DNA of 64,000 nt from Polytrichum commune (GCA_950295325.1 OX485808.1:14698501-14762500), one strand, 5' to 3'; shown: positions 23,895 to 36,430, counted from the first letter of the stretch. The notes: a model not told the origin generated them from the sequence alone. Made by a program: numbers and translations.

Positions 23895-24272
23895 TAGTAA
23901 ATTTCGCCCCGGGCTAGATCACATCTTCATTCAACTGGGCCCCGCCTCTTCCATATCTTTTTCACTGCTCGGTCATCCTGCCCGCACCTGCGTGGGAACT
24001 CTTTCCCGTTGGGAACCAATACGACAATACACGGTCACTTAAGTCATTAAGCTCCTTTGACATGTGAAGGAACTCCACCAATTCACATGGGAATAATGAA
24101 AGTGATGTTAACTTGAGTATTTGTAATTTTGATCGGGTATTGTCACATTGGTTCCCAACGAGGAAGAATTCTCACCCATTTGTGAGCAGGAAGACCGGGC
24201 AGGGAAGGAGGCGTGGGAGGGGTAGGGCCAGCCGAATGAAGATGTGATCTACCATGGGGCGTAAATTTCCCG
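23895..24272. mobile_element. Fold-back element with ~130-bp arms
   Basis: The arm at about 23897-24030 is the reverse complement of about 24135-24270, roughly 75 percent identical. Shared words include GATCACATCTTCATTC, TTGGGAACCAAT and GACAATAC. About 100 bp of AT-rich DNA forms the loop. No product is predicted; reading frames on both strands are by-products of the palindrome. It could be a fold-back transposon or a source of hairpin RNA. Confidence 0.6.
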
Positions 24273-24452
24273 CTAATTTGAGAGTTGTTGATCATAGCAA
24301 CCTCATTTGGGGTGCCAAAAAAAAGAGCAAGTTGCAACAATTTGGGCCCTCTTTTATTATGCCCACAGTAGTAAATTTTATGACTTTGGATTGTCAGTCC
24401 ACACGAATTTTGCCATGTGCCCAATGCCCCCTCCTACAACTAGGGCTAGACA

Positions 24453-24698
24453 TAGGGAGGGAATTATTGCATACGAGCATACCTCTCATCCATTCAGCAT
24501 AAAAACTTGACCCCCTATAGGTTTGTGGCCGATTCATCTCAATTGACTTGGATTGGGCTAACTTGAGGTCCAAAGAGCAGATTCTGGTGTCAAATCGTCT
24601 AAAAAGAGTAACCTCGAGGTTGCAGATTATTTCAAGGTTTCTATGTTGGATATTCTATGAGAGGTATCCTTGTATACAAAAATTCCATTTCATTGGGC
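24453..24698 (+). mobile_element. GGGAGAGAGGGAATTATTGC-family MITE, copy 1
   Basis: The left end TAGGGAGGGAATTATTGCAT pairs with a decayed right end around TTGTATACAAAAATTCC. The inside matches 62978-63218 (CTTGA-CCCCTATAGGTTT, TGGATTGGGCTAA). Fragments lie at about 56785-57000 and 59548-59720. Confidence 0.55.
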
Positions 24699-24699
24699 T

Positions 24700-25940
24700 A
24701 CACACCCACCTCTTTGTGTTGGGTTGTTTTACTAGTACCAACCAAGGTAGAGAGGGTCTAGTAAAAACCTAATCCCCATAGATTTGTGGTTAATTCATCT
24801 CAAGTAGGTCCCCTTAGACCTTGGGGGGAGGGGGGCACTGGTGAACATGTAGAAACTACATGTGATAAAATATAGTGTCTTGTTTATTAATTTTGGATAA
24901 AATTTGTAAAATAATCACATATAATATAGGGTACTCTAAGTGTGCAAAACATGATTATATGTAATATAGCATTTGACATAATATCGTAAAACTACCTAAG
25001 TGGTGCACATAAAAATATCATAGTCGTAAAGGGCTAGATATGAAAAACCATATACCTTACACTATTATGGAGATTGGATGAATAATTATTAATTTTTTTG
25101 TGAGAAATCAAGAATGAATGAAATCACTTGCGAGATGTCTCCTAGCGTTTCAAGGGGGTTGGGACCCCAGAAAGTAAGGGAGCTCTACAATGAGTGAAGT
25201 TAGCATCATATTTCATTTCTTAGAACCTTGGGTGTGAGATGTCAAGGCAAGAGAAGTATGTCGAATGCGATGGAAGATTTCACCCCATAGTTTTACCCTA
25301 AACATGAACAAAACTGGCAAGAGTGATGCTCATATTCTAAACTTCCATTGCATCTTTAAGAAACGGAATAGCATCAGCTTGACTTCTTCTTCTTCTTCCT
25401 TGGTGTATGTTAGTTGAAGATGGATTAGTCAAGTAGCCTGTTGTTTTTAATTAATGGCAAGCACTCAAAATATGGAAATCTGTATTCTAGAAGCAAATTT
25501 GGAGACTGCTGCCACAAGGTCAGGATGGCTGCTGTTACTGAGAATGATACATCCAAAATAACTTAAGGTGCACTTGCTCACCGCTTGGGTGTGTCAATAC
25601 ACTTGTTAACTTTTTCTTTGATGATTTTGGGTATGTTTCTAGTTTTACAGATACTCAAGACATTCTTACTGAAGGGTAGTCATAGATCACCCTCTCCTGA
25701 TCCAAATTTTGGTGTTGGTAGGGAGATCTGGGACATCAATTCCAGCAACTCATTTCACCTGATTACTCTTCAGTAGGTAAAGACCTTTTTTTTTTGGTGA
25801 ACATCTTTTTGAAAGCATAAATAAAGCTTAGAAGCTTCAGAAGTGTTCTATATATCAGTGTTCTCAGGGTAGCTTTCGTCCTGGAATGATCTTAAGGAAT
25901 TACACCCCTCTTCTCATTTGTCTAATTTTCTATTTTCTAA
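24700..25940. other. Intergenic, no gene recognised
   Basis: The sequence is AT-rich with short frames only. A run of CTT repeats (about 25382-25398) and a T run (about 25785) are the only low-complexity marks. Confidence 0.35.
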
Positions 25941-25942
25941 TT

Positions 25943-26105
25943 TTTTGAGACAGAAGGCCGACGAGCCAACGTCAAAGCACAAGTGGCAGTTGACCACCTA
26001 GAAAGTTCTTTTGTCAAGTAGAGAGGAGATTTCACAGTTGGGAATTGAACTGCCAACCTCTTCCTTAAGATTTGGGTATCTCTCCACCATCATCCAGTAG
26101 TTTAG
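25943..26105 (-). mobile_element. Probable tRNA-related SINE (reverse orientation)
   Basis: On the minus strand it reads from GATGATGGTGGAGAGATACC (box A-like) through GGCAGTTCAATTCCC (box B-like, compare GGTTCRANTCC) to a 3' end of GGCCTTCTGTCTCAAAAA. The same 3' tail recurs at about 37140-37190 and, decayed, at about 48262-48285. That pattern is typical of a SINE family. A target duplication was not established. Confidence 0.4.
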
Positions 26106-27077
26106 GGTCGTCTCAAGCCAATTGTATGGATTTGAACGTGTGCAGTGATGTCTTTGCTTCAACAGTATTCTTTACGGATCATTTTCTGAAAGACGTAATC
26201 CTTAATAACATAAACGGGCCTAATTAATTGGTTACTCATTACCTATATTTGAGTGGTATCTAGTTTGGTGTGGTCCCAAGAGCAAATACGACAAAGGGCA
26301 TCATGGGTTTTAAAAGACTATAGGGGTTCAGGAACTTCATCAACCATGACGGTAGCTAAGAAACAAACAAGGGGAAAAACTGTGGGGTGAATAATGGGAT
26401 ATTCTATATAGGAAGGGATCAAAAGGTAAGGGTGAGGTCGGTATTAAGTGGGGTAATTGTAGGCAACCCACTAATTTGATGAAACGTGCGGTTCAAAGTG
26501 GGGATAAGGGAACGCTCTTCCCAACAAGTATGGTTTACCTCCAGTGGTTCAAGAAAAATATAGGGACCTCAACAACTATAAGCATGTGGAGATGGATTGT
26601 GTGTGGGCCTAGGGGGTCACTTCCATAATTTAGAAAATTGCATGAGAACAAATATAGGGTCCGCTTTGAAGTTGCAACCTACAAATTATAGAACGTGTAC
26701 TTTGTAACAAAGACCAAGTTATATATTGAACTCCATGGTATAAATAAATAAGGGTGTTTACAAATAGATGATGTTAGAGAAATTTCTAAACTAACATACG
26801 ATAGGTTTAGTAGGGTGGGAAATTAAAATAATATATATTAGGGTCCCACACAATTGAGCACCACTAGATGACATCTCATGGATGTATCTTTGTAGTTGGA
26901 TGTAACCCGTCATGTTAGATGCAGGTTGGGGTCCCTACATGTTTGGGCAATTTGTTTGGTTTTGTGAGTCCCATGTTAGGGTTTGCAAGAGCTCTCTGAA
27001 GTTTTCATGTCTATGCAAATTCTTTAAAGACATTACAAACATTCTCACTTGTTGATTCCAATGATAGTTCTGAACTT

Positions 27078-27641
27078 ATGGGACCTTGCGAGTGTGTTGA
27101 GGACGAAACATATGCCAAACTCAACCCACTACTTGAAGATAATCATATTGTAGATTGGCCCTTTCAATTATGTGATAGTGAGAGTAGATATGAGATTAAC
27201 TACAAGCTTGAGGGGCTCAATAGAGTTTCTTTGGATCTATATGTTATGCCACTAGTTGAACCCAATCTTGAAACCAAAAAGTACATGTGTGTGGTTGACC
27301 TAGATTTTGTTTTTGACTCCCAACAAACTTTAGAGTGCTTAGCAGAGGAGGTTGAAATCCACGATCTTAACCCCCTTGATGACTATGACCAGCCACTGCC
27401 TCCACACCCTGGTTCTAGAGTTAGTGGTGAGAGCAATGACCATGTGGCATCTAATCTAAAGTCCACATTAGTAAGTGCCAAGGTTATGGCTAGATATTTG
27501 TTGGTTGAAGAGAAACTTATGAAAGATCTGAAACTAATAACCTTGGAGGATCACCAATGGCACTGGAGGTCTATGGACCAAAATTTTGTGGGTGTAAACT
27601 TGAGTACAAAAAGTTGGATGTTGTGTATTGAGTGGTTTTAA
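27078..27641 (+). CDS. Orphan 187-codon reading frame, unrecognised
   Basis: This is the longest open frame between the transposase-like gene and the LBD gene. The product is acidic (VEDETYAKL, LECLAEEVEIHD) with a helical-looking stretch (VMARYLLVEEKLMKDL). No signal peptide, membrane segment or family motif is evident. The frame stays open for a short distance before the ATG, so this could be an exon or the remnant of an element's gag-like gene. Base use is as AT-rich as its surroundings and there are no obvious splice sites. The function is unknown and the gene may not be real. Confidence 0.3.
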   Translation: MGPCECVEDETYAKLNPLLEDNHIVDWPFQLCDSESRYEINYKLEGLNRVSLDLYVMPLVEPNLETKKYMCVVDLDFVFDSQQTLECLAEEVEIHDLNPLDDYDQPLPPHPGSRVSGESNDHVASNLKSTLVSAKVMARYLLVEEKLMKDLKLITLEDHQWHWRSMDQNFVGVNLSTKSWMLCIEWF

Positions 27642-30600
27642 CCACTTAAACTTGAACAATGACACAAATTTCTTCATTATTGAATGTGTAAACCCTAAAT
27701 AAACTTTGTGATCAATGTTGGTTGGTTGTGTTTTAATGCTACATGTATGTATGCAGTTATGTTTAAACACAAATTTTGAAAGCATTTGCATGTGTTTTTA
27801 AACACAAGCATTTTATCACCATCTTCATGTGTGTATGTTTTGAATGAGTAGAGTGCATACTAGGAAGCTAAATTATATGCATGTTGTGTTGATGTGTGAA
27901 TGATGATCTTGTACGTATAATTGTTTCATTTTACATGACATCAACAAAATCTACACTTTCATAACTACTATATGCCCATGTAAAAAAATAATAAGTATCA
28001 AGTTATCCTACCCATACCCATAGAGTCCTCAAAAATAATGAATGTAGAAAATTACATAACAGTAGGGTCCACACTATTTACCTTCTCCAATATAAAGTCC
28101 CCCTAAAAACACTTTGTCTTCTCACGTGTTCCCACTAAATACAAGGGAGTGACCCCCCCCCCCCCCAAGTGTGTCGGTTGATGTGGATGCAATTATATCA
28201 TCTGTGTCTCTACAATATGAATCAAGTAGCAAAATCTACACCTAGATGAGGTAGATGCAAATTCTTCGAATGAATTTATTTCAAATCATAACTAATACCT
28301 CCATATGTGTAGCTAGAAACGTATATTTTGCTTGCATGGCGTGGGCTGTCTGTCCGATGTGGAGGTTTGGAAGATTGAGGCATCAATTTCCAACTACAAT
28401 AAAAGATTCATCAAGTCTTGGGCGCTCCATGCACAACTTCCTAACATGTGCTTTCAATTGTAATGGAAAATCTCTTAGTGGAGGACATGCAAGATCTACA
28501 GGACTTCTTCGGATGCTTTGGAGGGCATGTGGGATCCTTGTAATCATGACACCTAGACACATATGGCTAGCCTTGAAGCATGACATCAAGGCCTCTAACT
28601 ATGTCATATTTGAACCCCCCCTAAACTTTGTTAATGTACATGAAATTTTTAATATGGTGTTCTTTTGTTTATGACATGTACATGCAGCTCATTATTGTTA
28701 TTAATATACTAATATGTTTCTTTGCACCGGGCTTGACTGTAAATTCAAACCATAAACCTTGAACCCTATAGTTTGTTTGTTTTCCTTGTTTTCTACATGT
28801 GCTTCATGCAAGGCTTATAATTGATCATACACTTTTAGGACTTTGGAGAATTGGGGGTTCATTTTTACATAAAAGTAACATAGGGTGCTATTCAATCAAT
28901 TATTCAACGATTTTATAATTACCCATAGCATGCCAATAATCATAAAATCTACCATTATTTTAAAAATCAACATCCCTTAAAATCACGGGGAGGTGACTAT
29001 CGGAATTTTAGAAACCATGTGAGATAAAAAATAGGGTCAATTTAATTCGTTGAGGGTAAAATTTATACATTCATTAGATCTACCATAGCTTTGGAAATAT
29101 GTCCCCTACATGTTTATATGTAAAATAAGGCGGTAAATAATCCATCCATTTTAGTAATCAGTAGAAAAAAAAAAATAGGATTATAGATTTTGGATCCCCC
29201 AAATGTGTGTAGTAGAATCAATAGAATAATTATGGGTTAGACTACTTGGATGAAGAATTGTGTAATTTTGTCCAAATTTGAATGAAACGCGTTAGTTTGG
29301 AGGGAAACGTTGTGGATTTTTTTTTGGGAAGGAATGTTGTGACTTCTCAACGGCCCTTGGGTTTGCTTAGGGTTTGGACAAGCATAGTGATGTGAAGGCG
29401 GTGAAGCGTTTGGGTAGGAGGTCTTGCATTGGTAAAGCGTGGCACAATGGCGGTAGGTGAGACATATTTTTTGGAGCTTTCTTGTTTGCTCCGTAGCATT
29501 CACAGCATTCACACATGGTGTGTCACAAGCGCCAAAGATTCAGCTTGCTCCGCTCTCGTGAGGTATGTCCGCCTCATGCCAACAATTAGTTTTAGTTCTT
29601 TGTCATCATTGGTGTTAAACCTCTCCAAATTTTTTGTCTTATCATGACATAAGAGAGGATATTGATATGTACCTTGACATGTATTGGAGGGTGCATAGTT
29701 ATATCCCAACCCTTCACATTGTAAATATTTGGTACAAGGTTGAATGTGTTTGTGAACACAATTAAAGTAAATGTTTTCAATTTTTGTATTTAGTTTTTTC
29801 AATTGAATGCAATCTTTTGTTTTGGAGTAGATAATTATGCAAAATTTTCATGTCTTATGACAATTGATTATATTTCTTGTTTTGTTCTATCCGTGTTTAC
29901 AACTTGTCTATGTTAGCTTGTACATTTTGTCATCTCCATGTTCATTGGTAATCTTTTAACTAAACTCCAAGTGTTATTGATTGTGTTTTGAATGGTACTT
30001 TGAATGCTTTGGCATTGGTATAACTAATTGAAACCGATTAAATGACAAGATGGATGGTATGGAACGTTTGTTGCTCACATAGTCGATTTTGCAATGCTAT
30101 AGTATTATGTTCATTATTTGGTACTTGTATAATTTTAAAAAAAAAATATGATGCTAAAAATTGGTCTCTCCAAAAAATTACAAATAAACATAGGGTGCTT
30201 AAAAATATGTCAAAGCAACTTTATATCTACAAATAGGGAGGGAAAAAATACCGAGAGGTGCATAAATACCCCCCCATTAAATACCCCATTATCGCACGTG
30301 GTTACAAAATGTAAGAGGGTGTGATCCCCCCGTGCTTAAAATCCATTATAGTAGGTAAATAGCCCCCAAAAAACATTACGTTATTACAAGTGTATACTTA
30401 ATTTAAGAGGAAGCACCCCCCCCCCTCAATGCCTTAGACTAATAATGGGGCCTTTGATGCTATTTTGGGGTCAATTCATCTTTTAAAAAACACATGCTAT
30501 ATCAGTGCAATTGATTGCATTTCTCTTGGATAATGTTGGTGGGGGGGGGGGGGGGCAGCTCAAAGAGGTGAGTGTCTAGCTCTAGGCCCCTTTGACCAGA

Positions 30601-30671
30601 ACAAACAATTTAGTTTTGTAAAGTAACCACGAGGACTCATAACATTACTTAGCTACTATCAGGCATTCCTA
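27642..30671. other. Intergenic; C and G tracts; possible leader-like block at 29330-29570
   Basis: No confident gene. A C tract of about 16 is at 28150, a C run at about 30417 and a G tract of ~17 at about 30541. At 29330-29562 the sequence is less AT-rich and ends TCGTGAG followed by GTATGTCC, resembling a leader exon with a donor, but no matching coding exon was found. The frame at 28255-28674 is not convincing. Confidence 0.3.
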
Positions 30672-31171
30672 GGGGGTGGATTCTTCAATGGAAACTTAAA
30701 TAACGTGTGTGGGTGACTATGAAATAAAACTCCTTATATGCAAGAATTTTATAGAGAAAAATAAATGTATACGTACTAATGATAGGGTAGAAAATGGACT
30801 CACATATTTATACTAAAATTTTCAATTTTATGTGATAAATGCATCCACTACACACACAAATATATAAATCATGAAATAAATAGGTTTTTATTACATATAC
30901 AAGTCATTCAAAACTATCACCATATGACAACAGTGGATGGAAATGTAAGTTGGATGAAACTAGCACATCTATTATCGATTTTTCCTCTAAACCTTAGGGT
31001 CTCCTATTGTGACTCTACATTTACTTCAAAATTCTTAAGAATCATTTTAAATGTACACACTAGAAGAAAAAAAATACCTCTCCCTTATGTATATTATGTA
31101 CATTAGTGTCTCAAATAATACCCCTTATTACACTCATGTTAGTTTGTACATGGTATGAAGAGTCCACCCCC
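30672..31171 (+). mobile_element. GGGGGTGGACTCTTC-family MITE, copy 1 (500 bp)
   Basis: Bounded by GGGGGTGGATTCTTCA and the complement of GGGGGTGGACTCTTCA. It is the reverse complement of 35705-36175 along its length (CATATGACAA, CTCTACATTTACTTC, AATGTACACACTAGA). Target duplications are not clear. No coding capacity. Confidence 0.65.
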
Positions 31172-31392
31172 AAGCTACTGTTTCATTCTAATAATATTCA
31201 ATGACAATGTTTCACCCGACTTTATCATGTTGAATTTCATATAACATTGTTAATATAACCATGGTATAGTTCTAAAATAATATTTGACTTATTCCCAACC
31301 CCAACCCCAACCCCACCCACACTCCATACTCAGCTAGATAATGTTATGCTTGCCCCATCTGATTACATATGACAATAGGTGCGGTAACCTTT

Positions 31393-31505
31393 TTTTTAGA
31401 TCGTTTTTAGGTTGCAAGAGGAGGACCTTCAAGTTTCTCAAATTTCTAGGTCGTTTTTAGGTCGCAAGATGAGGACCTTCAAGTTTGTTGAATTTTTAGG
31501 TCTCG
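31393..31505 (+). repeat. Tandem direct repeat, ~55-bp unit, two copies
   Basis: The unit contains GATCGTTTTTAGGTTGCAAG and GAGGACCTTCAAGTTT. It occurs twice in a row with a few changes. Confidence 0.75.
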
Positions 31506-31509
31506 GCTT

Positions 31510-33427
31510 TTAGGCTCACCAGTTCGAGAAAACTGCATTGGGATTGCAGTTTACATCGTCATGCATGGAGGACCCACCTTTTGTTAGGTCAATACCGTAA
31601 TCTCCACCGCCACTCATCGCCCACGGTCCCCTCAACCGCCACATTTTTCTTCCTATTGTGACTTTGAATCCCACTAGAACAAATCTTGCACCTTGTGGCT
31701 CGTGACGAGGAAATGTATGAAAAATCAAAATCGGTTGTCATTTGGAGGTTTTTGGTTGCAGTTTCTGGACACGTGTCAACTAAATTGATTGATATTAACC
31801 TTTAAAGGTTGAAGCAAAATCTTTTCAAAATCATCTAAAATGGTTTAGTCTAATTCAGCAGCTTGTTAAACAAAATTGGCACCTCTCATGGTAGGCTCAT
31901 GGTAGGTCTCACCGTATGGATGGAAGCTTTGTCAAGTTAGAATTGTTGGCACAAGTGTTCAGCCATTCATATGTTCAACATTTGAATATTATAGCACAAT
32001 CGTATATGTTGGTATTGTTAAGCAGCAATAAATGCCTAGACAAAAACATTCGCCCCAACTTTTAGGATTAAAATGGGAGTTCCATTGGAAGTGGAATTAA
32101 GTAAACTTGGATCAATGCATGAATTTGAACAAAATGAATTTATATACACGTAGTGTCATTGGAGGAGCTAGGTACATTGGAGCTCCAAAATAATCATAGT
32201 ATGTTGTGCTTGCGGTGCCTTGAATTGCCCAACCCTCCCCCCCCCCCCCCCCTCTTCTTCAATTGTGGTTCAAAAGAGAGAAATTGTATAGCTAGTTAAA
32301 TTTGGTTGCTTATCAGAGGTTTTGGATTGATTCATGAATTTCAAACATAATGAAATTGTATACATGTAGTTCAAATATCATTGGGTCTTATGACAGAACT
32401 AGTAGAAAGTGGACTGCAACTCTTATGGTAAACATTTTTACGTTGCATGCACATCATCATGTTATTTGTGGAAAGCATGTCATACATAGAGTAAGGATTT
32501 AACATAATTTCTTCTCAAACCATACATGTTTGGATTTCATCATTTTGTCCTCATTTTTTTTCCTCCAAATAAGTTGTATCCTCAAACATGCTTGATGTAT
32601 TGATAACCTATATAGTACTCTCATTCTACATATTATGATTTCCAGATAAATATTTTTGTCCAAATTTACTTAAATCCTAATTAGTATGAACAAGTCGAAA
32701 TGGACAACTGATTTACAAGATGTGTTCTAGTGTTTGTCTCACAAGGAACTTTGGGCAATGTACCATCTAGGGAAACATGTGGTAATATGCACAAACTTGG
32801 TGAATGGAGGCCAAAGTTCCCAGTGCCTCTGACCCTATAGCATGCAACCACTGCCTCTTTCTATTCAACTGTACTCTTCTCCAAAGTCAATTGTTAGTTA
32901 ACTTACATTTGAAGCTTTGAACTTCGATGGTCAAGTGCTTCACTTTCTGGGTTTCTTCCCTAATATGCCGGTATGTCCAATACATACATAAACCACAAAT
33001 GGATGTACTCGCCTCCTATTTTTACCCTCATAGTCATCCGAAACTTTTGGTTGTTCTCTCGTAAACGTTGAAGAGAAATCTACATGTGAGTTTGTGCATT
33101 CACTCTTTTTAATTGGACACCTATATTAGCCTGGTGTTTGGCAAGCTTTGTACTTAAGAATGGACTCCACAAAAACTTGTGTACGATGGGATTGGACTAT
33201 AAGCTAACAAAACATATCAATCATTCTAGGTTGAATAATTCTTTGTGAAGACAGAAATGAAGAACCTCACATGCTATTGAAAATAACATATGTATGTATT
33301 TAAAGCCAACATTCCATCTTAAACCATCATTATGTACCACAACCATATTACATAAGAGGTTTTCATTTTGTATGACAATGATACATAGTGTTGGTTTTAG
33401 GATTATGTCTTGATTTGGGTATGCTTA
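31510..33427. other. Intergenic; family fragment near 33100-33250
   Basis: No gene was seen. A C tract lies at about 32235-32252. From about 33095 to 33250 the sequence is an inverted fragment of the AAGGTAGA family (ATTGGACT, CATTCTAGG-TGAATAATT). Confidence 0.35.
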
Positions 33428-34029
33428 GGGGCACTTTATATTAGGGCCCATTTGGAGTTGGGCCCATTTGGACTTGAGCCCACTTGGACTTGAAGTGGGC
33501 CTTAACTTTAGCCCTACTTTACAAAGTGGGCCGTAGAGTGGGCCTTGCAATATAAAGTCCATAGGCCCACTTGTAGGGCCCAAATTGGAAATTCTACTTT
33601 AAAGTGGGCCTTCCAAATGGGCCTAGGGACTTTATATTGTAAGGCCCAATCCACGGCCCATTTGGGCTTAAATGAATTATGCCATTGCTTGAACTAAAGT
33701 CATAAAGTCATAAAGTCATAAAACCATAAAGTCATAAAGACATAAAGACATAAATGACTATATGACGGAAGTGGGGTGAAGTGGGCCGAAGGTGCGAAGT
33801 GGGTCTCCATAAACCCTCGACCCAATTTTTTGGCATCGGCCCATTTCTTTCCCTCCAAAACGCCGCCACGTAAGCTTTAGGAGAAGTGGGCTGACTCTCA
33901 ATATAAAGCCCTTGGGCCCATATTAAGGCCCATTTGGGCAATCTAAGCACTCTCATTGGTTGATGCCTAGGGTTTGGAAATGGGCCCTAGAAATGGGCCC
34001 TAGAAATGGGCCCTAATATAAAGTGCCCC
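33428..34029. mobile_element. GGGGCACTTTATATTAGGGC TIR element with TTA duplication (602 bp)
   Basis: The ends are perfect inverted copies: GGGGCACTTTATATTAGGGC continuing to CCAT on the left, and the complement on the right. TTA flanks both sides (33425-33427 and 34030-34032). This fits a PIF/Harbinger-type non-autonomous element. The inside is packed with GGGCCCA and AAGTGGGCC words and with a 10-bp tandem repeat (CATAAAGT-type) at about 33700-33755. No coding frame. Confidence 0.75.
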
Positions 34030-34187
34030 TTATACGTAGGTAGAATGTAGACTTTACTAGAAGAAAAAACGTGAATTATGTCATGTATGAACCAGAGTGG
34101 CCGGGAAATAGGAAAGGCCTTCCTCAACTCCCGTAACTGCTCAAAATCGAACACAAAACCAAAAAATGAATCTTTCAATTGCTACCC

Positions 34188-34215
34188 TTAATAATAATAA
34201 TAATAATAATAATAT
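34188..34215. repeat. (TAA)n microsatellite
   Basis: A run of about nine TAA units. Confidence 0.9.
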
Positions 34216-34259
34216 CGGGGTGGTCTCACCTACCAAATTAGTGATCCCCTACAATGTTC

Positions 34260-34468
34260 GGGGAGAATTTTGAGCAACACCGATCGAGATCCTAGTGTTT
34301 CCAACTCCAACCGGTTACATGTTGACATCTTTCGGTTTTTCCTTGTTAATTTGAGATATATTCCATAAATTCCTCTAAAATTATCGGTAAATTTCCTGAA
34401 GTTTTGAACTTCCACCGGTTATTTCTCAAACTCAACCGGTTCATCTGTAACTAATTGCCTGTTCCCCC
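34260..34468 (-). mobile_element. GGGGAGA-family MITE, copy 3
   Basis: The reverse complement of the element at 10828-11037, with well-preserved internal words (CTTTCGGTTTTTCC, AACCGGTTCATCTGTAACT). Ends GGGGAGAAT and GTTCCCCCC. Confidence 0.6.
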
Positions 34469-35704
34469 CATTCATTGATCGCCTATGAGCGAATATTTAC
34501 CAGGCCCATCATTGAGCTTCTTCATCTTGGGTTTCGGTCCCATGGTACAGCCCATTGTGTGAAAAGCAACTTATTGATGGTCACCAAAAAGCAGTTTCCT
34601 TAGTTGCCACTTTGAGAGGACCGTGGAGAGCCGACCATTACCATTGTACTATCCCTGGGTGGAAACACGAAATATTCGGCATGTTTGGGAAGGAAGAGAA
34701 TGAAAGATTTCAATGAACTTAAAAAACCACGTATATTTTTTTTATGTCACCACAAGCTAATTTGTCTCAAGGTAGATGGGTCCTAAATGGTTGCTTTTTC
34801 CACCTAGCTCACTTCTCCTTGGATGTGAAACATGCGATCAGTATGACATGGCAAGCTTAGAATCAGTATACTCTGGTCTTGTGTATATTATGTAACCCAT
34901 AGTCATAATTAATACCCCTTTCAAGCACCCACGTGCTACAAGTACGATGTATCAAGTTCACCCCCAAAGTTTAGTACCACATAACCTGCAATGAAATATG
35001 AGCAAGGGTTAAGTATTGAGTATTTTTCTCTATAATGTATATTTTTAAGTGTTGTAGGTAATATTTGCATTTTTCTCTTATAAGGTAGTAGAATCTTGTT
35101 CCTAGAGCATCATAAAAATTAAGGTAGGATTTTGATTTATGTTATGATACTACATTTTATATATATATATATATTAATAGAGGAAGAAGGAAACAAACAT
35201 CCCCTTTTTAAGTCAACCTTTGTTTTAAAATTTCTTATAAGGTTCTCAAAAACATGGATATTAGCAAAACTATGTAAGAATAATCCTCCCAAAATCACTA
35301 AGGCAAAAGATAATATCCCCTTCCCTTTCTTAACTTACTCCTTTGGTCACATTTATGCCTAAAAATCTACAAGGAGTAACCTACCTAACATATGAAGTGG
35401 GAGAGTGGTTGTGAAGAAGAAGAAGAAGAAGAAGACCGTTAAGTTGAGGCTGAAGACCTACAAGACATTATTGTGTCAAGAGCCCACAAGAAACCAAGGA
35501 AACTCATTCCACTCAAGGCACCAAGGATCAAAGATGTCTATGAGGAATTCACATGGTTGGAAGGTGTTTTGGGTTATGGTCCTCCCCCCAAAGGAATTTT
35601 GTGGACTATTGTAGTTACAACTAACCTTTATGCAAGTGAGGTGATATGGGCTACAAGCAAGAGGACTAGAGTAAATACAATGAGGAGGGGTTGAGAATCC
35701 CAAA

Positions 35705-36175
35705 GGGTGGACTCTTCATACCGTGTACGAACAAACGTAAGTGTCATAAGGGGTGTTATTTGAGGCATTATTGTGCATAGTATGCATTAAAGAGAGGTAT
35801 TTTTGTTCTCTAGTGTATACATTTAAAAAATGTTATTAAGACGTTTGAAGTAAATGTAGAGTAACAAAAGGGGTCCTAAGGTTTAGAGAAAAGTTTCATT
35901 CATTTTAAATTTCCATCCAGTATTGTCATATGGTGATAGTTCCAAATGACTTGTATATGTAAGAAAAGCCTATATATTTCATGCTTTATATATTTGTGTA
36001 ATGGAGACATTTATCACATTAAATTGAAAAGCTTAGTATACATACATGAGTCCATTTTAGCCTAATGTTGGTATGTATACATTATTTTTTCTCTATGAAG
36101 CTCTTGGATATAGGGAATTCTATTTCACAATCACCCACACACATCATTTAGGTTTCCAATGAAGAGTCCACCCCC
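35705..36175 (-). mobile_element. GGGGGTGGACTCTTC-family MITE, copy 2 (~471 bp)
   Basis: Bounded by GGGTGGACTCTTCA and GAAGAGTCCACCCCC. It is inverted relative to 30672-31171 and of similar length and order. The two copies lie ~4.5 kb apart, so the segment between them is flanked by an inverted pair. Confidence 0.65.
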
Positions 36176-36430
36176 AGGATGAGAATTGAATCATCAAATT
36201 GAATGCCTACATGACTATCAATGTTCTTGCGATTGTAGTATTAGGTTGTATTTGAACAAGATTGTAAACTTGGTATTCGTGAAAACGTCACTTGGCACAC
36301 AAAATTGTCACAAATGCAATTTCTTGAATACAAGGAACGTCGGCTTGAATTGGTCTTTGGAGGCGACTCTTTCCAACCACATCTTGATGTATTTACAAAG
36401 AGCTAGTAGCATGTGCAAGTGATAACAAGG

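Noticed and set aside
24143-24502. Overlapping frames of 82-93 codons on both strands
   Set aside because: They fall in or beside the fold-back repeat at 23895-24272, where a palindrome makes mirrored open frames.
28255-28674. 139-codon frame
   Set aside because: No family likeness; a second frame here (SNYNKRFIKSWALH) faintly recalls element proteins but has several stops. Too weak to call.
31290-31318. CCCCAA repeats, considered as telomeric
   Set aside because: Only about four units, and not the plant telomere repeat.
33695-33760. Short regular repeats, considered as a CRISPR array
   Set aside because: A 10-bp tandem repeat without spacers, inside a plant TIR element.
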